Shown: positions 26,863-37,088 of the stretch, piece by piece
How the letters are laid out: each line of letters opens with the position of its first letter
How positions within the stretch are numbered: position 1 is the stretch's first letter
Source of the DNA: Myxococcus hansupus
GTDB lineage: Bacteria; Myxococcota; Myxococcia; Myxococcales; Myxococcaceae
DNA length: 64,000 nt
Reading direction: 5' to 3'
Assembly: GCF_000280925.3 (NCBI RefSeq)
Contig: NZ_CP012109.1
Span: forward strand, 5,600,501-5,664,500
Notes under the pieces: model-generated
Database searches by the model: none
What the model was told of the DNA's origin: nothing
What the model saw: the letters and a program-made list of their open reading frames with translations, nothing else
Program-made: the position numbers and the translations under genes

Positions 26863-28876
26863 TTACATCGCCTCGGCGGACTGGACGCCACGGTTCGCGG
26901 TGTCGCGCTCGATGCAGCCCTTCGTCATCGTGTACTGGTAGGTGCCCAGCTCGTCACGCCAGTACTCGCCCTCGTACGGCCAGTAGAGCTGGTCGTCCTG
27001 CACGGCGACGGAGTACTTGTACTTCTTGACGATGGCCGTGCGGCCGCCCGCCTTGAGCTGCTCCTCCAGGAACTCCTTCTCCTTGGTGGTCGTCTCGAAC
27101 TTGATGCGCAGGCCGTTTGCGAGGAGCTGCTTGAGCGCCACGAGCTCCGTCTCCAGCTTGCCCTTGGCCATGATGCCGGCCTTCGGAGATGAGCGCCGTG
27201 CGCTGCACCTTGAGCCCGTCCAGCAGGGACTTGCTCAGCTCGGAGTACTTGAAGGTGTCCGGCCGGTTCGCGAAGGCGTCCATCTCCCCCTCGAGCTCGA
27301 GGATGGAGTCGTTCGTCTTGCGCAGGTCCTGGTCCGTGAGGGCCAGCCGGAGGATGCGCTCCAGGATGACGTCCGTCTCGTTCTTCTCCAGGCCTTCCTT
27401 GTTCTTCTTCTGAACCTCGGCCAGCACCGAGTAGTACTCGCTGGCGTCCATGTTCTTCTTCACATGCGCCTCGAGCTGGTCGTGGACCGGCAGGTAGGTG
27501 CGCTCGAAGTCCTGGAGGATGATGTTGGACTCCCGGTAGCGGCAGTTCTCGTAATAGATGACCGCCTTCAGGATGAGGGCCTCCGGGAAGTACTCCTCGC
27601 GGAAGAAGGGCGACGACAGGGTGATGAGGTTGCCCAGCGCCTGCTCGTACTGGCCCACGCGGTAGTTGGCCCAGCTCGACTCGAAGAGCGACTCCAGCCA
27701 CTGGGTGTTACCGCGCTCCACCTTGCCCAGGTAGAAGAGCGCGAAGCGGTTCTGCTGCATGCCGTAGTGCGTCCGGGCAAGCTGCATGAAGGCCAGCTCG
27801 CGCAGCGACTTGTCCAGCTTCGCCTGCTCGGCGCTCTTGCCCGCCACCGGACGGGTGAGGCGCACCACTTCCTTCATCGCCTCGATGGCCGCCAGCATCT
27901 CGCCGTTGGCCCGCTTGGACGCCGCGTCCTTCTGACGGCTGCCGTTGCGGAAGGAGGACAGACCCTCCAGGTACTTGGCGCGGGGGAAGAACGTGTCCGT
28001 CTGCGGGATGGTGAGCGCCAGGCGCTTCACTTCCGCGAAGCTCTTGTCCGCCTCCTCCGGCTGCCCCACCTGGTCCAACGCGCGGCCACGCACGAAGTGG
28101 TAGCGCGCCAGCAGGTAGCGGAACTCGTTGCGGTACTTCTCCGGGAACTCCTGGTTCGCGTGCCGGGCAATCTCGTCGAGGATGACCGTCTCGTTCTTCG
28201 TCTTGCGGCTGATGAAGAACAGCCACTCCAGGCTCGTCTTGAAGAACTTGGTGGACGGCCCCAGGGAGAGGATCTTGGAGAACTCACCCAGGGACGAGTG
28301 GTACATGCCCATGCGGTAGAGCGACTTGGCCAGCACGTAGCGCGCCTCGGTGTGCAGGCCCGCCAGCTTCGGGTCTCCCAGCAGCTCGTGCGCCGCCATG
28401 GAGGCCTTCTCGTACTCGTCGTTCTTGAAGAGACTGACGGCCACTTCCAGGCGCTGGCGGTCGGCCGTCTTGCCGGAGACGTCCACCGCGTCGAAGGACA
28501 TGGTGGGCGCGGCCGGCTTGGGCGACTCCTGCGTCAGGTCCAGCCCCATGCCCGTGTTCGCCGGCGGCGCGGCGGGGGTGGGCGAAGGCGCGCGCGCGGG
28601 CGTCGTCGACTCCGAGGCGGGCGCCACGGAAGAAGACGTGTCGTCGGCGGAGGTGTCGTCGTCGTCCCCGTCATCCTCTTGAACGGGCGCGGCCTTCGAC
28701 TTGTCGGTGCGGGCCTTGCCGCGGGCGGGCTTCTTCTTCTTGCCCGTGGGACGCTTCTTCTTCTTGGACTGACCGGACAGGTCCAGCCCCTCGAAGCTCT
28801 GCGCGAACGTGGGGGCCGTCCATGCGAGCGACAGCCCGATGACGGCGACGCGGATGAGCCGAATGGAGCGCATCAT
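26863..28876 (-). pseudogene. gltC: gliding motility TPR protein GltC, with a one-base frameshift
   Basis: GltC is a periplasmic TPR component of the Glt adventurous gliding machinery. Signal peptide MMRSIRLIRVAVIGLSLAWT ending at APTFAQ, then a Lys-rich and acidic low-complexity stretch, a GMGLDLTQES motif, and TPR-type helices from about 140 on. The frame is intact for ~565 codons (to QRTALISE) and then shifts at 27180-27181. The natural end continues in another frame as AGIMAKGKLETELVALKQ down to RGVQSAEAM at 26863. Removing one C of the CC at 27180-27181 restores a ~670-residue protein; the span (2014 bp) is one over a multiple of three. This may be a sequencing indel or real inactivation. 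Its ATG overlaps the gltB stop. Confidence 0.82.
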
Positions 28877-29643
28877 GACTCGGACCCGAAGAAGAAGGAG
28901 ACGCCCAGCTCGAACAGGAGCTGGTTGCGCAGGTAGTTGCCGGAGACCTCGGTGCCCTTCTCCACGTAGATGAGGTCACGCAGCTCGGTGCGCAGCGTGA
29001 TCCACCGGTTGAGGAAGAAACGCGCGCCCACGCCCAGGTTGGCGCCGGGGGTCAGGTAGTTCTGCGCCAGGCTGCCCGGGGTCTCGCCGGGACCGCGGTA
29101 CTGCACCACGGAGGCACCCGCGATGCCGTACAGGTCGAAGTGGACGAACGTCTCGGCCAGCAGCGACACCTTGCCGTAGATGGGCGCCCACTGGACGTCC
29201 GCGCCGCCCAGCAGCCGGATCTGCCCGGGGGCGTTGCCGTCGAGCTCGTCCATCGTGGGAGGCACGCAGCCGCGCGTGGAGCCTTCACCACCGTCGCCGA
29301 AGGTGCACTTCTGCGCCGCGCCCGCCACCGTGTTCACGGAGTAGCCCACGCGCAGGCTGATGCCCAGCGTCTCCATGGGGTGGTAGGTCAGCGTGCCGCC
29401 GAAGATGTACTTGCTGTAGAACGCGTCACGCAGCGACAGCGTCGCGGACGGGCTGAACTCGAAGCGGCCCTTCTTGAGGAACACGTGGCCGGAGACCGGC
29501 CGGACGCGCTCACGCAGGGGCCCGAGCCGGTCCTTGTCCACCTCGGACACGTCGCCGGCCTCCGTCTCCTCGGCCGTCTGGGCGAACCCCAGCGCGGGCG
29601 CGGTGAGACACAGGGCGAGAAGCACACGAAGAAGGCGCTTCAT
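28873..29643 (-). CDS. gltB: gliding motility outer-membrane barrel protein GltB
   Basis: 256 residues. Signal peptide MKRLLRVLLALCLTAPALGF-AQ. After a short acidic linker, HVFLKKGRFEFSPSATLSL opens a series of amphipathic strands ending in NQLLFELGVSFFFG, an aromatic outer-membrane-type terminus. It is paralogous to the upstream GltA: both share a V-Y/F-LKKGRFE-L/F-x-P entry strand and a similar overall plan. GltA and GltB are outer-membrane parts of the gliding trans-envelope complex. It overlaps gltA and gltC by four bases each (ATGA), so all three are translationally coupled. Confidence 0.85.
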   Translation of the reverse strand: MKRLLRVLLALCLTAPALGFAQTAEETEAGDVSEVDKDRLGPLRERVRPVSGHVFLKKGRFEFSPSATLSLRDAFYSKYIFGGTLTYHPMETLGISLRVGYSVNTVAGAAQKCTFGDGGEGSTRGCVPPTMDELDGNAPGQIRLLGGADVQWAPIYGKVSLLAETFVHFDLYGIAGASVVQYRGPGETPGSLAQNYLTPGANLGVGARFFLNRWITLRTELRDLIYVEKGTEVSGNYLRNQLLFELGVSFFFGSES

Positions 29644-30467
29644 TCGGAGTCCCTCCCCGTCGACTTGAAGGGCAGGAACAGCGAGATGCCTGCGTTGAGC
29701 GTCATGACGTTCTGGATGGCGCCCTTGCTGCTGCCCAGGGGCTGATCCACATAGGAGGTGTTGATGAGGGCCACGTTCACGGCGATGTAGTCCTGGGCCA
29801 CGAAGCGCATGCCCAGGCCCAGGTCCGCGGCCGGATTGAGCCCCCGCCCTGGAAGCGCCGAGGTCTCCGTCCTCACCACGCCCGCGCCCGCCAGCAGGTA
29901 GCCGTCGAAGTGGAGGATGGAGTTGAGGAAGGCCACCTTGCCGTAGATGGGGCTCCACTCCACGTCGCCCATCGCGGACCACTGGGGCACGGAGTAGAAG
30001 ATCTTGCTGTTGAAGGTCCGCTTGGCGGTGCGCACGTCATCCGACGGCACCACCTGCATCGCCGTCGCGCGGGCCGAGATGGCCAGCGTGTCGGCCAGGT
30101 AGTAGGCGCCCCGGACCGCCAGCCCCACCTTCGAATAGAAGGGGTCGTTGACCGAGAGGCTCAGGAGCGGCGTCAGCTCGAAGCGGCCCTTCTTGAGGTA
30201 GACCTTCCGCTGGACGCTCTTCACCCGGTCTTCCTGGGTGATGTCCACCAACGGCAACTGCGGATCCGCTTCCAATGGCTCGTCCGCGGGGCGGGACGCC
30301 GCGGCCGGAGTGGCCTCCTCGACGGGAGGAGGCACGGGTGATTCTGCGTCCTGCGATGACTCGGCCTGCGACTCGTCGGTGAGGTCGAGTCCCATGCCTT
30401 CCTGGCTCTGAGCGGATGCCAGCGCGGGCACCAGACACAGGGCGAGCAGCAACTTGGGGCGGTTCAA
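29640..30467 (-). CDS. gltA: gliding motility outer-membrane barrel protein GltA
   Basis: 275 residues from a TTG start at 30467. This start places the signal peptide (LNRPKLLLALCLVPALASAQ, with the first residue read as Met) at the very N-terminus and has GGAG nine nt upstream. An ATG at 30536 would add 23 non-signal residues. After the signal comes EGMGLDLTDES and a Glu/Pro/Ala linker. The barrel then starts with VYLKKGRFELTPLLSLSV and ends with TLNAGISLFLPF. First gene of the gltABC operon, divergent from gltK across 269 bp. Confidence 0.83.
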   Translation of the reverse strand: MNRPKLLLALCLVPALASAQSQEGMGLDLTDESQAESSQDAESPVPPPVEEATPAAASRPADEPLEADPQLPLVDITQEDRVKSVQRKVYLKKGRFELTPLLSLSVNDPFYSKVGLAVRGAYYLADTLAISARATAMQVVPSDDVRTAKRTFNSKIFYSVPQWSAMGDVEWSPIYGKVAFLNSILHFDGYLLAGAGVVRTETSALPGRGLNPAADLGLGMRFVAQDYIAVNVALINTSYVDQPLGSSKGAIQNVMTLNAGISLFLPFKSTGRDSE

Positions 30468-30736
30468 ATCCGGAGGCTCCGTGAGGGAGGGGGGCGTAAC
30501 TGCCACCGGGGGTTCAGCGCGACTCTCGGCTTGCACATCCTATCGGTCGTATTCCCAACCATCAACCGCTCCGAGCACGCCTGCTCTCGACCTATCCCTC
30601 CGGTATTCCTTCATAATTCCACCCGTCGCACCGTCGTACGGGGACGTTGGTGTTCCAGGGGGCTGTGCTACCCTTCCCGGGCTCGCGGGCCCGAGGTCCC
30701 GTGCCCCATCCCCCCTTTGTAGAGGTCCGAGGTCCC
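30468..30736. promoter_or_regulatory. divergent promoter region of gltABC and gltK
   Basis: 269 bp between the gltA start and the gltK start. It must hold both promoters. The leftward ribosome-binding GGAG is at 30477-30480 and a rightward GAGGT lies just before gltK. I see no convincing -35/-10 pair or large dyad. Confidence 0.5.
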
Positions 30737-31252
30737 ATGAAGATGTTCGTGCGAACCGCCCTCATGATGTCCACCGCGCTGCTGCTGGGTGGCTGTGAGG
30801 TGGCCAGCGAGATTGGCAAGCCCTGCACGCTGGTGCGCAAGGCGACCCCCGAAGAGGAGGCGGCCAACAACTCCCGCACCATGCCCATCCTGGAGCGTGA
30901 GATCGCCCCGCGGCAGGACTTCATCTCCTTCGGCTCCGTCGAATGCGAGGACCTGATCTGCGTGCGGGATCAGGACTACCCCCGCGCCCTCAACGAGGAC
31001 GGCTCGCTGAACGAAAACGCGCCGGCGCGCGGCTACTGCACCAAGCCCTGCGTCGAGGGCGGCTCGTCCTGTGACGTGACGGACACCAACGACGTGAACC
31101 CGGATCTGCCCGGCCGCATGTCGTGCCGCTCGCTGCTGTTGGATCAGGACACGCTGGAGGCGCTGCGCTCCGCGGATGAAGCCTTCTACCGGCGCACGTT
31201 CGGCGAGAACAACTCGCCCTTCTTCTGCGCCGGCGCGCTCATCCCGCGTTAG
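30737..31252 (+). CDS. gltK: gliding motility outer-membrane lipoprotein GltK (CglC/AgmO)
   Basis: 171 residues. MKMFVRTALMMSTALLLGGC is a lipoprotein signal with lipobox LLGGC. The mature part is Cys-rich (CTLV, CEDLICV, YCTKPCVEG, SSCDV, SCRSL, FFCAG), suggesting disulfides in the periplasm or at the outer membrane. Position next to gltABC and the sequence fit the lipoprotein I remember as GltK/CglC/AgmO, stimulable by contact in M. xanthus (name from memory). The ATG at 30737 is chosen because it starts the lipoprotein signal; GAGGT precedes it. Confidence 0.8.
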   Translation: MKMFVRTALMMSTALLLGGCEVASEIGKPCTLVRKATPEEEAANNSRTMPILEREIAPRQDFISFGSVECEDLICVRDQDYPRALNEDGSLNENAPARGYCTKPCVEGGSSCDVTDTNDVNPDLPGRMSCRSLLLDQDTLEALRSADEAFYRRTFGENNSPFFCAGALIPR

Positions 31253-31268
31253 GCCACCCGACACTTTT

Positions 31269-31296
31269 CGCGCGGAGGGGTAGACCTTTCCGCGCG
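31269..31296 (+). terminator. possible hairpin after gltK
   Basis: CGCGCGGA (31269-31276) and TCCGCGCG (31289-31296) form a perfect 8-bp stem with a 12-nt loop, 16 nt after the gltK stop. No U-tract follows. Confidence 0.4.
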
Positions 31297-31348
31297 GCTG
31301 GTTCGTAAAGACAGGGCCCGCGCCGTCTTCCGCAAGGAGCCCTGTCGC

Positions 31349-32791
31349 ATGAACCGAACGGTCCTCTTCCTCAGTCTGGCTGGTGGCCTCGCGCTCACCG
31401 CCCTCGTGCTCGGCCTTCCGCAAATGGGGGCCGGCACCCCGAAAGAGCCCCACACCGTCTCGGTCCTGACGCCGCCTCCCCCGCCGCAGCCGCCGCCTCC
31501 TCCCGTCGCCCCGTCCACCACGGGCGGCTCGCTCACGCTGACGAGCCGGCTGTCGCATCCGTACATCCCCGCGGGCGCCTCCGAGCTCTTCGCCACCTTC
31601 GACGTGACGGGCGCCCAGGTCCCCGGCGCGAAGCGGAGCCCGGTGAACCTGGCGCTCGTCATCGACCGCTCGGGCTCCATGAGCGGTTACAAGCTGGCGC
31701 AGGCGAAGCAGGCGGCGCGGCACCTCATCGGCTTGTTGAACGACGAGGACCGGCTGGCCATCGTCCACTACGGCTCGGACGTGAAGAGCCTGCCGGCCAT
31801 GCAGGCCACGGCGGGCAACCGCGAGCGGATGTTCCAGTACGTGGACGGCATCTGGGACGAGGGCGGCACCAACATTGGCGCGGGCCTGTCCACGGGCCGC
31901 TACCAGTTGTCCACCGCGCAGCAGTCCTTCGGCGTCAACCGCCTCATCCTCATGAGCGACGGCCAGCCCACCGAGGGCCTCACCGCGGACGCGGACCTGA
32001 CCGGCCTGGCGCGCGAGATGCGCGCCTCCGGCATCACCCTGAGCGCCATTGGCGTGGGCACCGACTTCAACGAGGACCTGATGCAGGGCTTCGCCGAGTA
32101 CGGCGCAGGCGCCTACGGCTTCCTCGAGGACGCCGCCCAGCTCTCCACCCTCTTCCAGAAGGACCTGCAGCAGGCCGGCACGACGGTGGCGCGCGCCGTG
32201 ACGATGACCTTCACCCTGCCCGCGGGAACGTCGCTGGGTGAGGTGCTCGGCTACCGCGCCAGCCAGACGGGCAATGAAGTGCAGGTGGCGTTGCCGGACT
32301 TCTCCGCGGGCCAGTTGGAGCGCGTGGTGGTGCGGCTCAACGTCAGCGGCGACGCGGTGGGCAGGACGGTCCCCGTGGTGGACCTGAAGCTGGCGTACTC
32401 CGACCTCATCCGCGACGCCGCCGCGCTGAACACCGCCTCGCTGTCCGCGGTGGTGACGGACCGGCGCGAGGAAGTGGCGGCCCGTCAAGACCGCGACGCC
32501 ACCGTCTATGCCGCCCGGGCGCGCAGCGCGGTCAACATGCAGAAGGCCGCCGAGGCGCTCAGCGAGGGCCGCAAGGACGAGGCGAAGCTCTACCTGCAAC
32601 AGAACCAGGCCCTCTTCCGCGAGACGAGCGCCGTCGCCGGTGCCGCCGCGGTCGCCACCGACCAGGCAGAGCAGCAGGCCGCGCTCGACGAGTACGACAG
32701 CGCGGAGGGCGAGGACGCGCGGCGCTCGCTCGTGAAGAAGAGCAAGGTGAAGGCGCTCAAGAGCTTCGGGAAACTGGGATCCACCTACTGA
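31349..32791 (+). CDS. von Willebrand factor A-domain protein
   Basis: 480 residues. An N-terminal hydrophobic segment (VLFLSLAGGLALTALVLGL) acts as signal or anchor, then a Pro-rich spacer (PPPPPQPPPPPVAP). The VWA domain has the MIDAS site DRSGSMSG, the Thr in GGTNIGAGL, and the Asp in ILMSDGQPTEG. The C-terminal third (ARSAVNMQKAAEALSEGRKD region) is helical. Such exported VWA proteins are usually adhesion or scaffold proteins, often next to Mo/lipid or co-chaperone systems; no partner is evident here. It follows gltK by 96 bp but a hairpin separates them. Confidence 0.88.
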   Translation: MNRTVLFLSLAGGLALTALVLGLPQMGAGTPKEPHTVSVLTPPPPPQPPPPPVAPSTTGGSLTLTSRLSHPYIPAGASELFATFDVTGAQVPGAKRSPVNLALVIDRSGSMSGYKLAQAKQAARHLIGLLNDEDRLAIVHYGSDVKSLPAMQATAGNRERMFQYVDGIWDEGGTNIGAGLSTGRYQLSTAQQSFGVNRLILMSDGQPTEGLTADADLTGLAREMRASGITLSAIGVGTDFNEDLMQGFAEYGAGAYGFLEDAAQLSTLFQKDLQQAGTTVARAVTMTFTLPAGTSLGEVLGYRASQTGNEVQVALPDFSAGQLERVVVRLNVSGDAVGRTVPVVDLKLAYSDLIRDAAALNTASLSAVVTDRREEVAARQDRDATVYAARARSAVNMQKAAEALSEGRKDEAKLYLQQNQALFRETSAVAGAAAVATDQAEQQAALDEYDSAEGEDARRSLVKKSKVKALKSFGKLGSTY

Positions 32792-32957
32792 TGTAACGGA
32801 CTACGGGTTATCCGGGAGACCCGCCGCACTGCGTCGTGTTCACGATCGTGTGCAGGCGGGTCGTGAAGTTTCACGAAGGGGCCCACAGAGGATGCATTCA
32901 GCTCTAAGCTATGGCACCTCAAATCAACCTGTTTCCCAAACCAGTGGAGCCCCCCTC

Positions 32958-34772
32958 ATGCAGCTCCCGCAGTTCCAGACGCTGATCGACATCTTCAAGC
33001 GCAGCACCTCCACCTTCGGCAGCCGCGAACTCTTCGGAGAGAAGAAGAACGGGCAGTGGGTCTGGACGACCTACTCTCGCTTCGGGGAGATGGTCGACGA
33101 CCTGAGAGGGGGGCTCGCGCAGTTGGGCGTGGGCGCGGGCGACCGCGTGGCCGTCATCTCCAACAACCGCCTGGAGTGGGCCGTGGGCGCGTACGCCACG
33201 TACACGCTCGGCGGCGCGTACGTCCCGATGTACGAATCGCAGCAGGTGAAGGAGCTGCAGTTCATCATCAACGACAGCGGCGCCAAGGTCGTCTTCTGTG
33301 CCACGGATGAAATCGCGCAGCGCCTGCAGGCCGTGCGCGCGGAGCTCCCGAACGTGGAGCACCTCATCCGCTTCAGCGGCACCACCAGCGACGCGGACAG
33401 CTTCGCGACGCTGCTGCGCCGGGGCGCGGAGACGCCCACGCCGCTGGTGAGCCCCAAGCCCACGGACCTGGCCGGCCTCATCTACACCTCCGGCACCACG
33501 GGACAGCCGAAGGGCGTGATGCTCAGCCACCAGAACATCGCCCGCAACGTGTCGGCGATGCACGAGGTGTTCCCCATGACGCCGGAGGACCGCTCCCTGG
33601 CCTTCCTGCCCTGGGCGCACGTCTTCGGGCAGACGGTGGAGCTGCACGCGCTCCTGTCCATGGGCGCGTCGATGGCCGTCGCGGAGGCGGTCGAGAAGAT
33701 CATCGACAACCTCTCCGAGGTGAAGCCCACGCTGCTCTTCAGCGTGCCGCGCATCTTCAACCGCATCTACGACGGCCTGCAGAAGCGCATGGCCGGCGAG
33801 AAGGCGGTGACGCGGTTCATGTTCCACCGCGGCCTCGCGGTGGCGGCCCAGCGCCGCGCGCTCGCGGAGCAGGGCAAGTCGAGCGGCTTGCTGGACCTCC
33901 AGCACGCCTTCTTCGACAAGGTGGTCTTCTCCAAGGTCCGCGCGCGCTTCGGCGGGCGGTTGAAGTACGCCTTCTCCGGTGGGTCGGCCATCTCCAAGGA
34001 GGTGGCGGAGTTCATCGACAACCTCGGCATCACCGTCTACGAGGGCTACGGCCTCACGGAGACGTCGCCCATCGCCACGGCCAACTTCCCGGAGAACCGG
34101 AAGATTGGCTCGGTGGGCAAGGCGCTGCCCGGCGTTCGCATCGAGATCGACACGGCGGCCACCGGCGAGGCGACCCAGGGCGAAATCGTCGTCCACGGTC
34201 ACAACGTGATGATGGGCTACTACAACAAGCCCGAGGAGAACGAGAAGGTGTTCACCGGGAACGGCGGCTTCCGCACCGGTGACATGGGCCTCCTGGACAA
34301 GGACGGCTACCTCTACATCACCGGCCGCATCAAGGAGCAGTACAAGCTGGAGAACGGCAAGTACGTCGTGCCCAGCCCCATCGAGCAGTCGCTGACGCTC
34401 TCCACGTTCATCGCCAACGCGTTGGTCCACGGCATGAACAAGCCGTACAACGTGGTCGTCATCGTCGTGGACGTGGACACGCTGAAGAAGTGGGCCACGG
34501 AGAAGGGCCTGGACACGTCGTCCCTGCCCGAGCTGCTCAAGCGTCCCGAGGTGCAGCAGCTCTACCGCGAGCAGGTGAACGAGTTCACCCGTGACGTGAA
34601 GGGCTACGAGCGCCCGCAGCGCTTCCTGCTCACCAGCGAGGACTTCACCGTCGCCAACGACATGCTCACGCCGAAGATGAGCGTGAAGCGCCGCAACGTC
34701 GTGGCCCGCTACAACGACGCCATCGAAGCCCTCTACCGTGAGGGCAGCGACCGGTCCGTCTCCGCGGCCTAG
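32958..34772 (+). CDS. long-chain fatty acid--CoA ligase (AMP-forming)
   Basis: 604 residues. ATP/AMP motif YTSGTTGQPKGVMLSH near 175, GYGLTETSP near 365, and FRTGDMGLLDKDGYLYITGR near 440 define the ANL adenylate-forming family; length and the ENGKYVVPSPIE segment fit FadD15-like long-chain acyl-CoA synthetases. It activates fatty acids to acyl-CoA via acyl-AMP. Start ATG 32958 follows GGAG at 32946-32949; an earlier in-frame start lacks family similarity. Strong hairpin follows the stop. Confidence 0.9.
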   Translation: MQLPQFQTLIDIFKRSTSTFGSRELFGEKKNGQWVWTTYSRFGEMVDDLRGGLAQLGVGAGDRVAVISNNRLEWAVGAYATYTLGGAYVPMYESQQVKELQFIINDSGAKVVFCATDEIAQRLQAVRAELPNVEHLIRFSGTTSDADSFATLLRRGAETPTPLVSPKPTDLAGLIYTSGTTGQPKGVMLSHQNIARNVSAMHEVFPMTPEDRSLAFLPWAHVFGQTVELHALLSMGASMAVAEAVEKIIDNLSEVKPTLLFSVPRIFNRIYDGLQKRMAGEKAVTRFMFHRGLAVAAQRRALAEQGKSSGLLDLQHAFFDKVVFSKVRARFGGRLKYAFSGGSAISKEVAEFIDNLGITVYEGYGLTETSPIATANFPENRKIGSVGKALPGVRIEIDTAATGEATQGEIVVHGHNVMMGYYNKPEENEKVFTGNGGFRTGDMGLLDKDGYLYITGRIKEQYKLENGKYVVPSPIEQSLTLSTFIANALVHGMNKPYNVVVIVVDVDTLKKWATEKGLDTSSLPELLKRPEVQQLYREQVNEFTRDVKGYERPQRFLLTSEDFTVANDMLTPKMSVKRRNVVARYNDAIEALYREGSDRSVSAA

Positions 34773-34786
34773 CCGCCCAGGGTGCC

Positions 34787-34810
34787 GGGCAGGGGCTCTG
34801 TCCCCTGCCC
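34787..34810 (+). terminator. hairpin after the acyl-CoA ligase gene
   Basis: GGGCAGGGG (34787-34795) and CCCCTGCCC (34802-34810) form a perfect 9-bp stem with a 6-nt loop, 14 nt past the stop codon. No U-tract. Confidence 0.55.
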
Positions 34811-34963
34811 CACCCCGTGTCCGGGTCCGCTCCGGGAATACAGGTAGGACGAGGTGCCATCCGCGTCACCCGTGCCTTTCCGTGTTGACCCGTGGAATCC
34901 CCCCGCCCTATCTCCGCGTTCCTCCTGGTTTCGGCTGCACAGCGCATGGAGGTGCGCACACCA

Positions 34964-35457
<494 letters not shown>

Positions 35458-35461
<4 letters not shown>

Positions 35462-36600
35462 GCCCCCGCGTGGTGCTGCCCGGCGGCACGATTGGCATGC
35501 TGGGCGGCGGCCAGCTCGGGCGGATGATGGCCCTGGCCGCGCGCACGCTCGGCTTCCAGGTGCAGGCGCTGGACCCCGACGCGGACTGCCCCGCCCACTC
35601 CGTGGTGGACCGGTGCATCACCGCGTCCTTCGGTGACACGGCCGCGGCGGAGACACTGGCGCGCGCCAGTGACGCGGTGACGCTCGAAATCGAGAAGATT
35701 CCCCTCACCACGCTGGAGGCGGTGGCGCGGCATGCCCCCATGCGCCCGGGCGCCGAGGTGCTCCGCGTGATTCAGCACCGCGGCCGGCAGAAGGGCTGGC
35801 TCGCGAAGGGCGGCTTCCCGCTGGGCCCGTGGCGCGAAGCGCACTCCGCCGCCGAGCTGGCCGAGGCCATCCAGGCCCTGGGCGGACGCTGCTTCGTGAA
35901 GTCCAGCGAGGGAGGCTACGACGGCCGCGGCCAGGTGGAGGTGACGTCCGCCGACGAGGCCGCCACCGCGTGGCGCGAGCTGGGCGAGAAGTCCGTGGTC
36001 GTCGAGGCCGCGCTGGCGCTCCAGTCCGAGCTGTCCGTGCTGGTGGCGCGCAACCCCAACGGCGAGGTGGCGGTGTATCCGCCCGCCTTCAACCACCACG
36101 AGGAGCGCATCCTCGCGTGGTCGCTGCTGCCCGGGCCGCTGCCGCCCGAGGTGCTGTCCCGGGCCACGGAGGTGGCGCGTGGCATCACCGAGTCCCTCCA
36201 GGTGGAGGGCCTGCTGGTCATCGAGTTGTTCCTGCTGAAGGACGGCAGCCTGCTCGTCAACGAGCTCGCGCCGCGTCCGCACAACAGCTTCCACTCCACC
36301 GAGGTGGCGTGCCTCACCTCGCAGTTCGAGCAGGCGGTGCGCGCGGTGTGCAACCTGCCGCTCGGCTCGGTGGAAATCGTGCGTCCGGCGGCCATCGTCA
36401 ACCTGCTGGGTGACTTGTGGCTGAAGGAGGGAGGCCCGCGCTTCCAGCCCGTGCTGGCCATGCCCGGCGTCCGCCTGCATCTCTACGGCAAGCGCGAGGC
36501 GCGCAAGGGACGGAAGATGGGCCACCTGTCCGCGGTGGGGACCTCACCCGAGGATGCCCTGGCGCGCGTGCAGGCCGCCGCCACCGCCTTGGGGATGTGA
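35458..36600 (+). CDS. purK: 5-(carboxyamino)imidazole ribonucleotide synthase PurK
   Basis: 380 residues, ATP-grasp enzyme that carboxylates AIR with bicarbonate to give N5-CAIR, the substrate of Pur[18 protein letters not shown] at the N-terminus, [17 protein letters not shown] in the ATP-grasp domain, and [20 protein letters not shown] near 265-285 are diagnostic. One slight oddity: the family's K-x-R motif region reads [20 protein letters not shown]. Coupled to purE; ybaK follows four bases later. Confidence 0.95.
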
Positions 36601-36604
36601 GGCC

Positions 36605-37081
36605 GTGAAGACGAACGCCGCCCGGCTCCTGGACTCGCTCGGTGTGCCGTACACCCTGCGCGACTACGACGTCGACCCGGACGATTTGTCCGCGGAGACC
36701 GTGGCCGCGAAGGTGGGCATGCCCGCCGAGCAGGTCTTCAAGACGCTGGTGGCGCGCGGGGACCGCACGGGCGTGTTGATGGCGGTGGTCCCCGGCAACG
36801 CGGAGCTGGACCTGAAGGCCCTGGCCCGGCTCAGCGGGGACCGCAAGGTGGACACGGTGCCGCTCAAGGAGCTCCAGCCGCTGACGGGCTACGTCCGCGG
36901 CGGCTGCACGGCCCTGGGCGGCAAGAAGGACTACCCCGTCTTCGTCGACGAGACGCTGGAGCTGTTCGACGTCATCGCCGTCTCCGCGGGGGTGCGTGGC
37001 ACGCAGTTGCTGCTCGCGCCCGCGGACTACCTGCGACTGACGAAGGCGAAGACGGGCCCCATCTCCCGCGACAAGAGCTGA
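36605..37081 (+). CDS. ybaK: Cys-tRNA(Pro) deacylase YbaK/EbsC family
   Basis: 158 residues from GTG 36605 (an upstream in-frame ATG inside purK gives unrelated residues). VKTNAARLLDSLGVPYTLRD, VFKTLVARGD, GYVRGGCTALGGKKDYPVFV match the YbaK family, which hydrolyses misacylated Cys-tRNA(Pro) in trans. It starts four bases after the purK stop and is likely in the purEK transcript. It converges with the dehydrogenase gene at 7 bp. Confidence 0.9.
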   Translation: MKTNAARLLDSLGVPYTLRDYDVDPDDLSAETVAAKVGMPAEQVFKTLVARGDRTGVLMAVVPGNAELDLKALARLSGDRKVDTVPLKELQPLTGYVRGGCTALGGKKDYPVFVDETLELFDVIAVSAGVRGTQLLLAPADYLRLTKAKTGPISRDKS

Positions 37082-37088
37082 GCGGCCT

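Noticed and set aside
29643..29982. Upstream extension of the gltB frame
   Set aside because: It lies inside gltA on the same strand and gives no signal peptide; the ATG at 29643 does, with an ATGA overlap.
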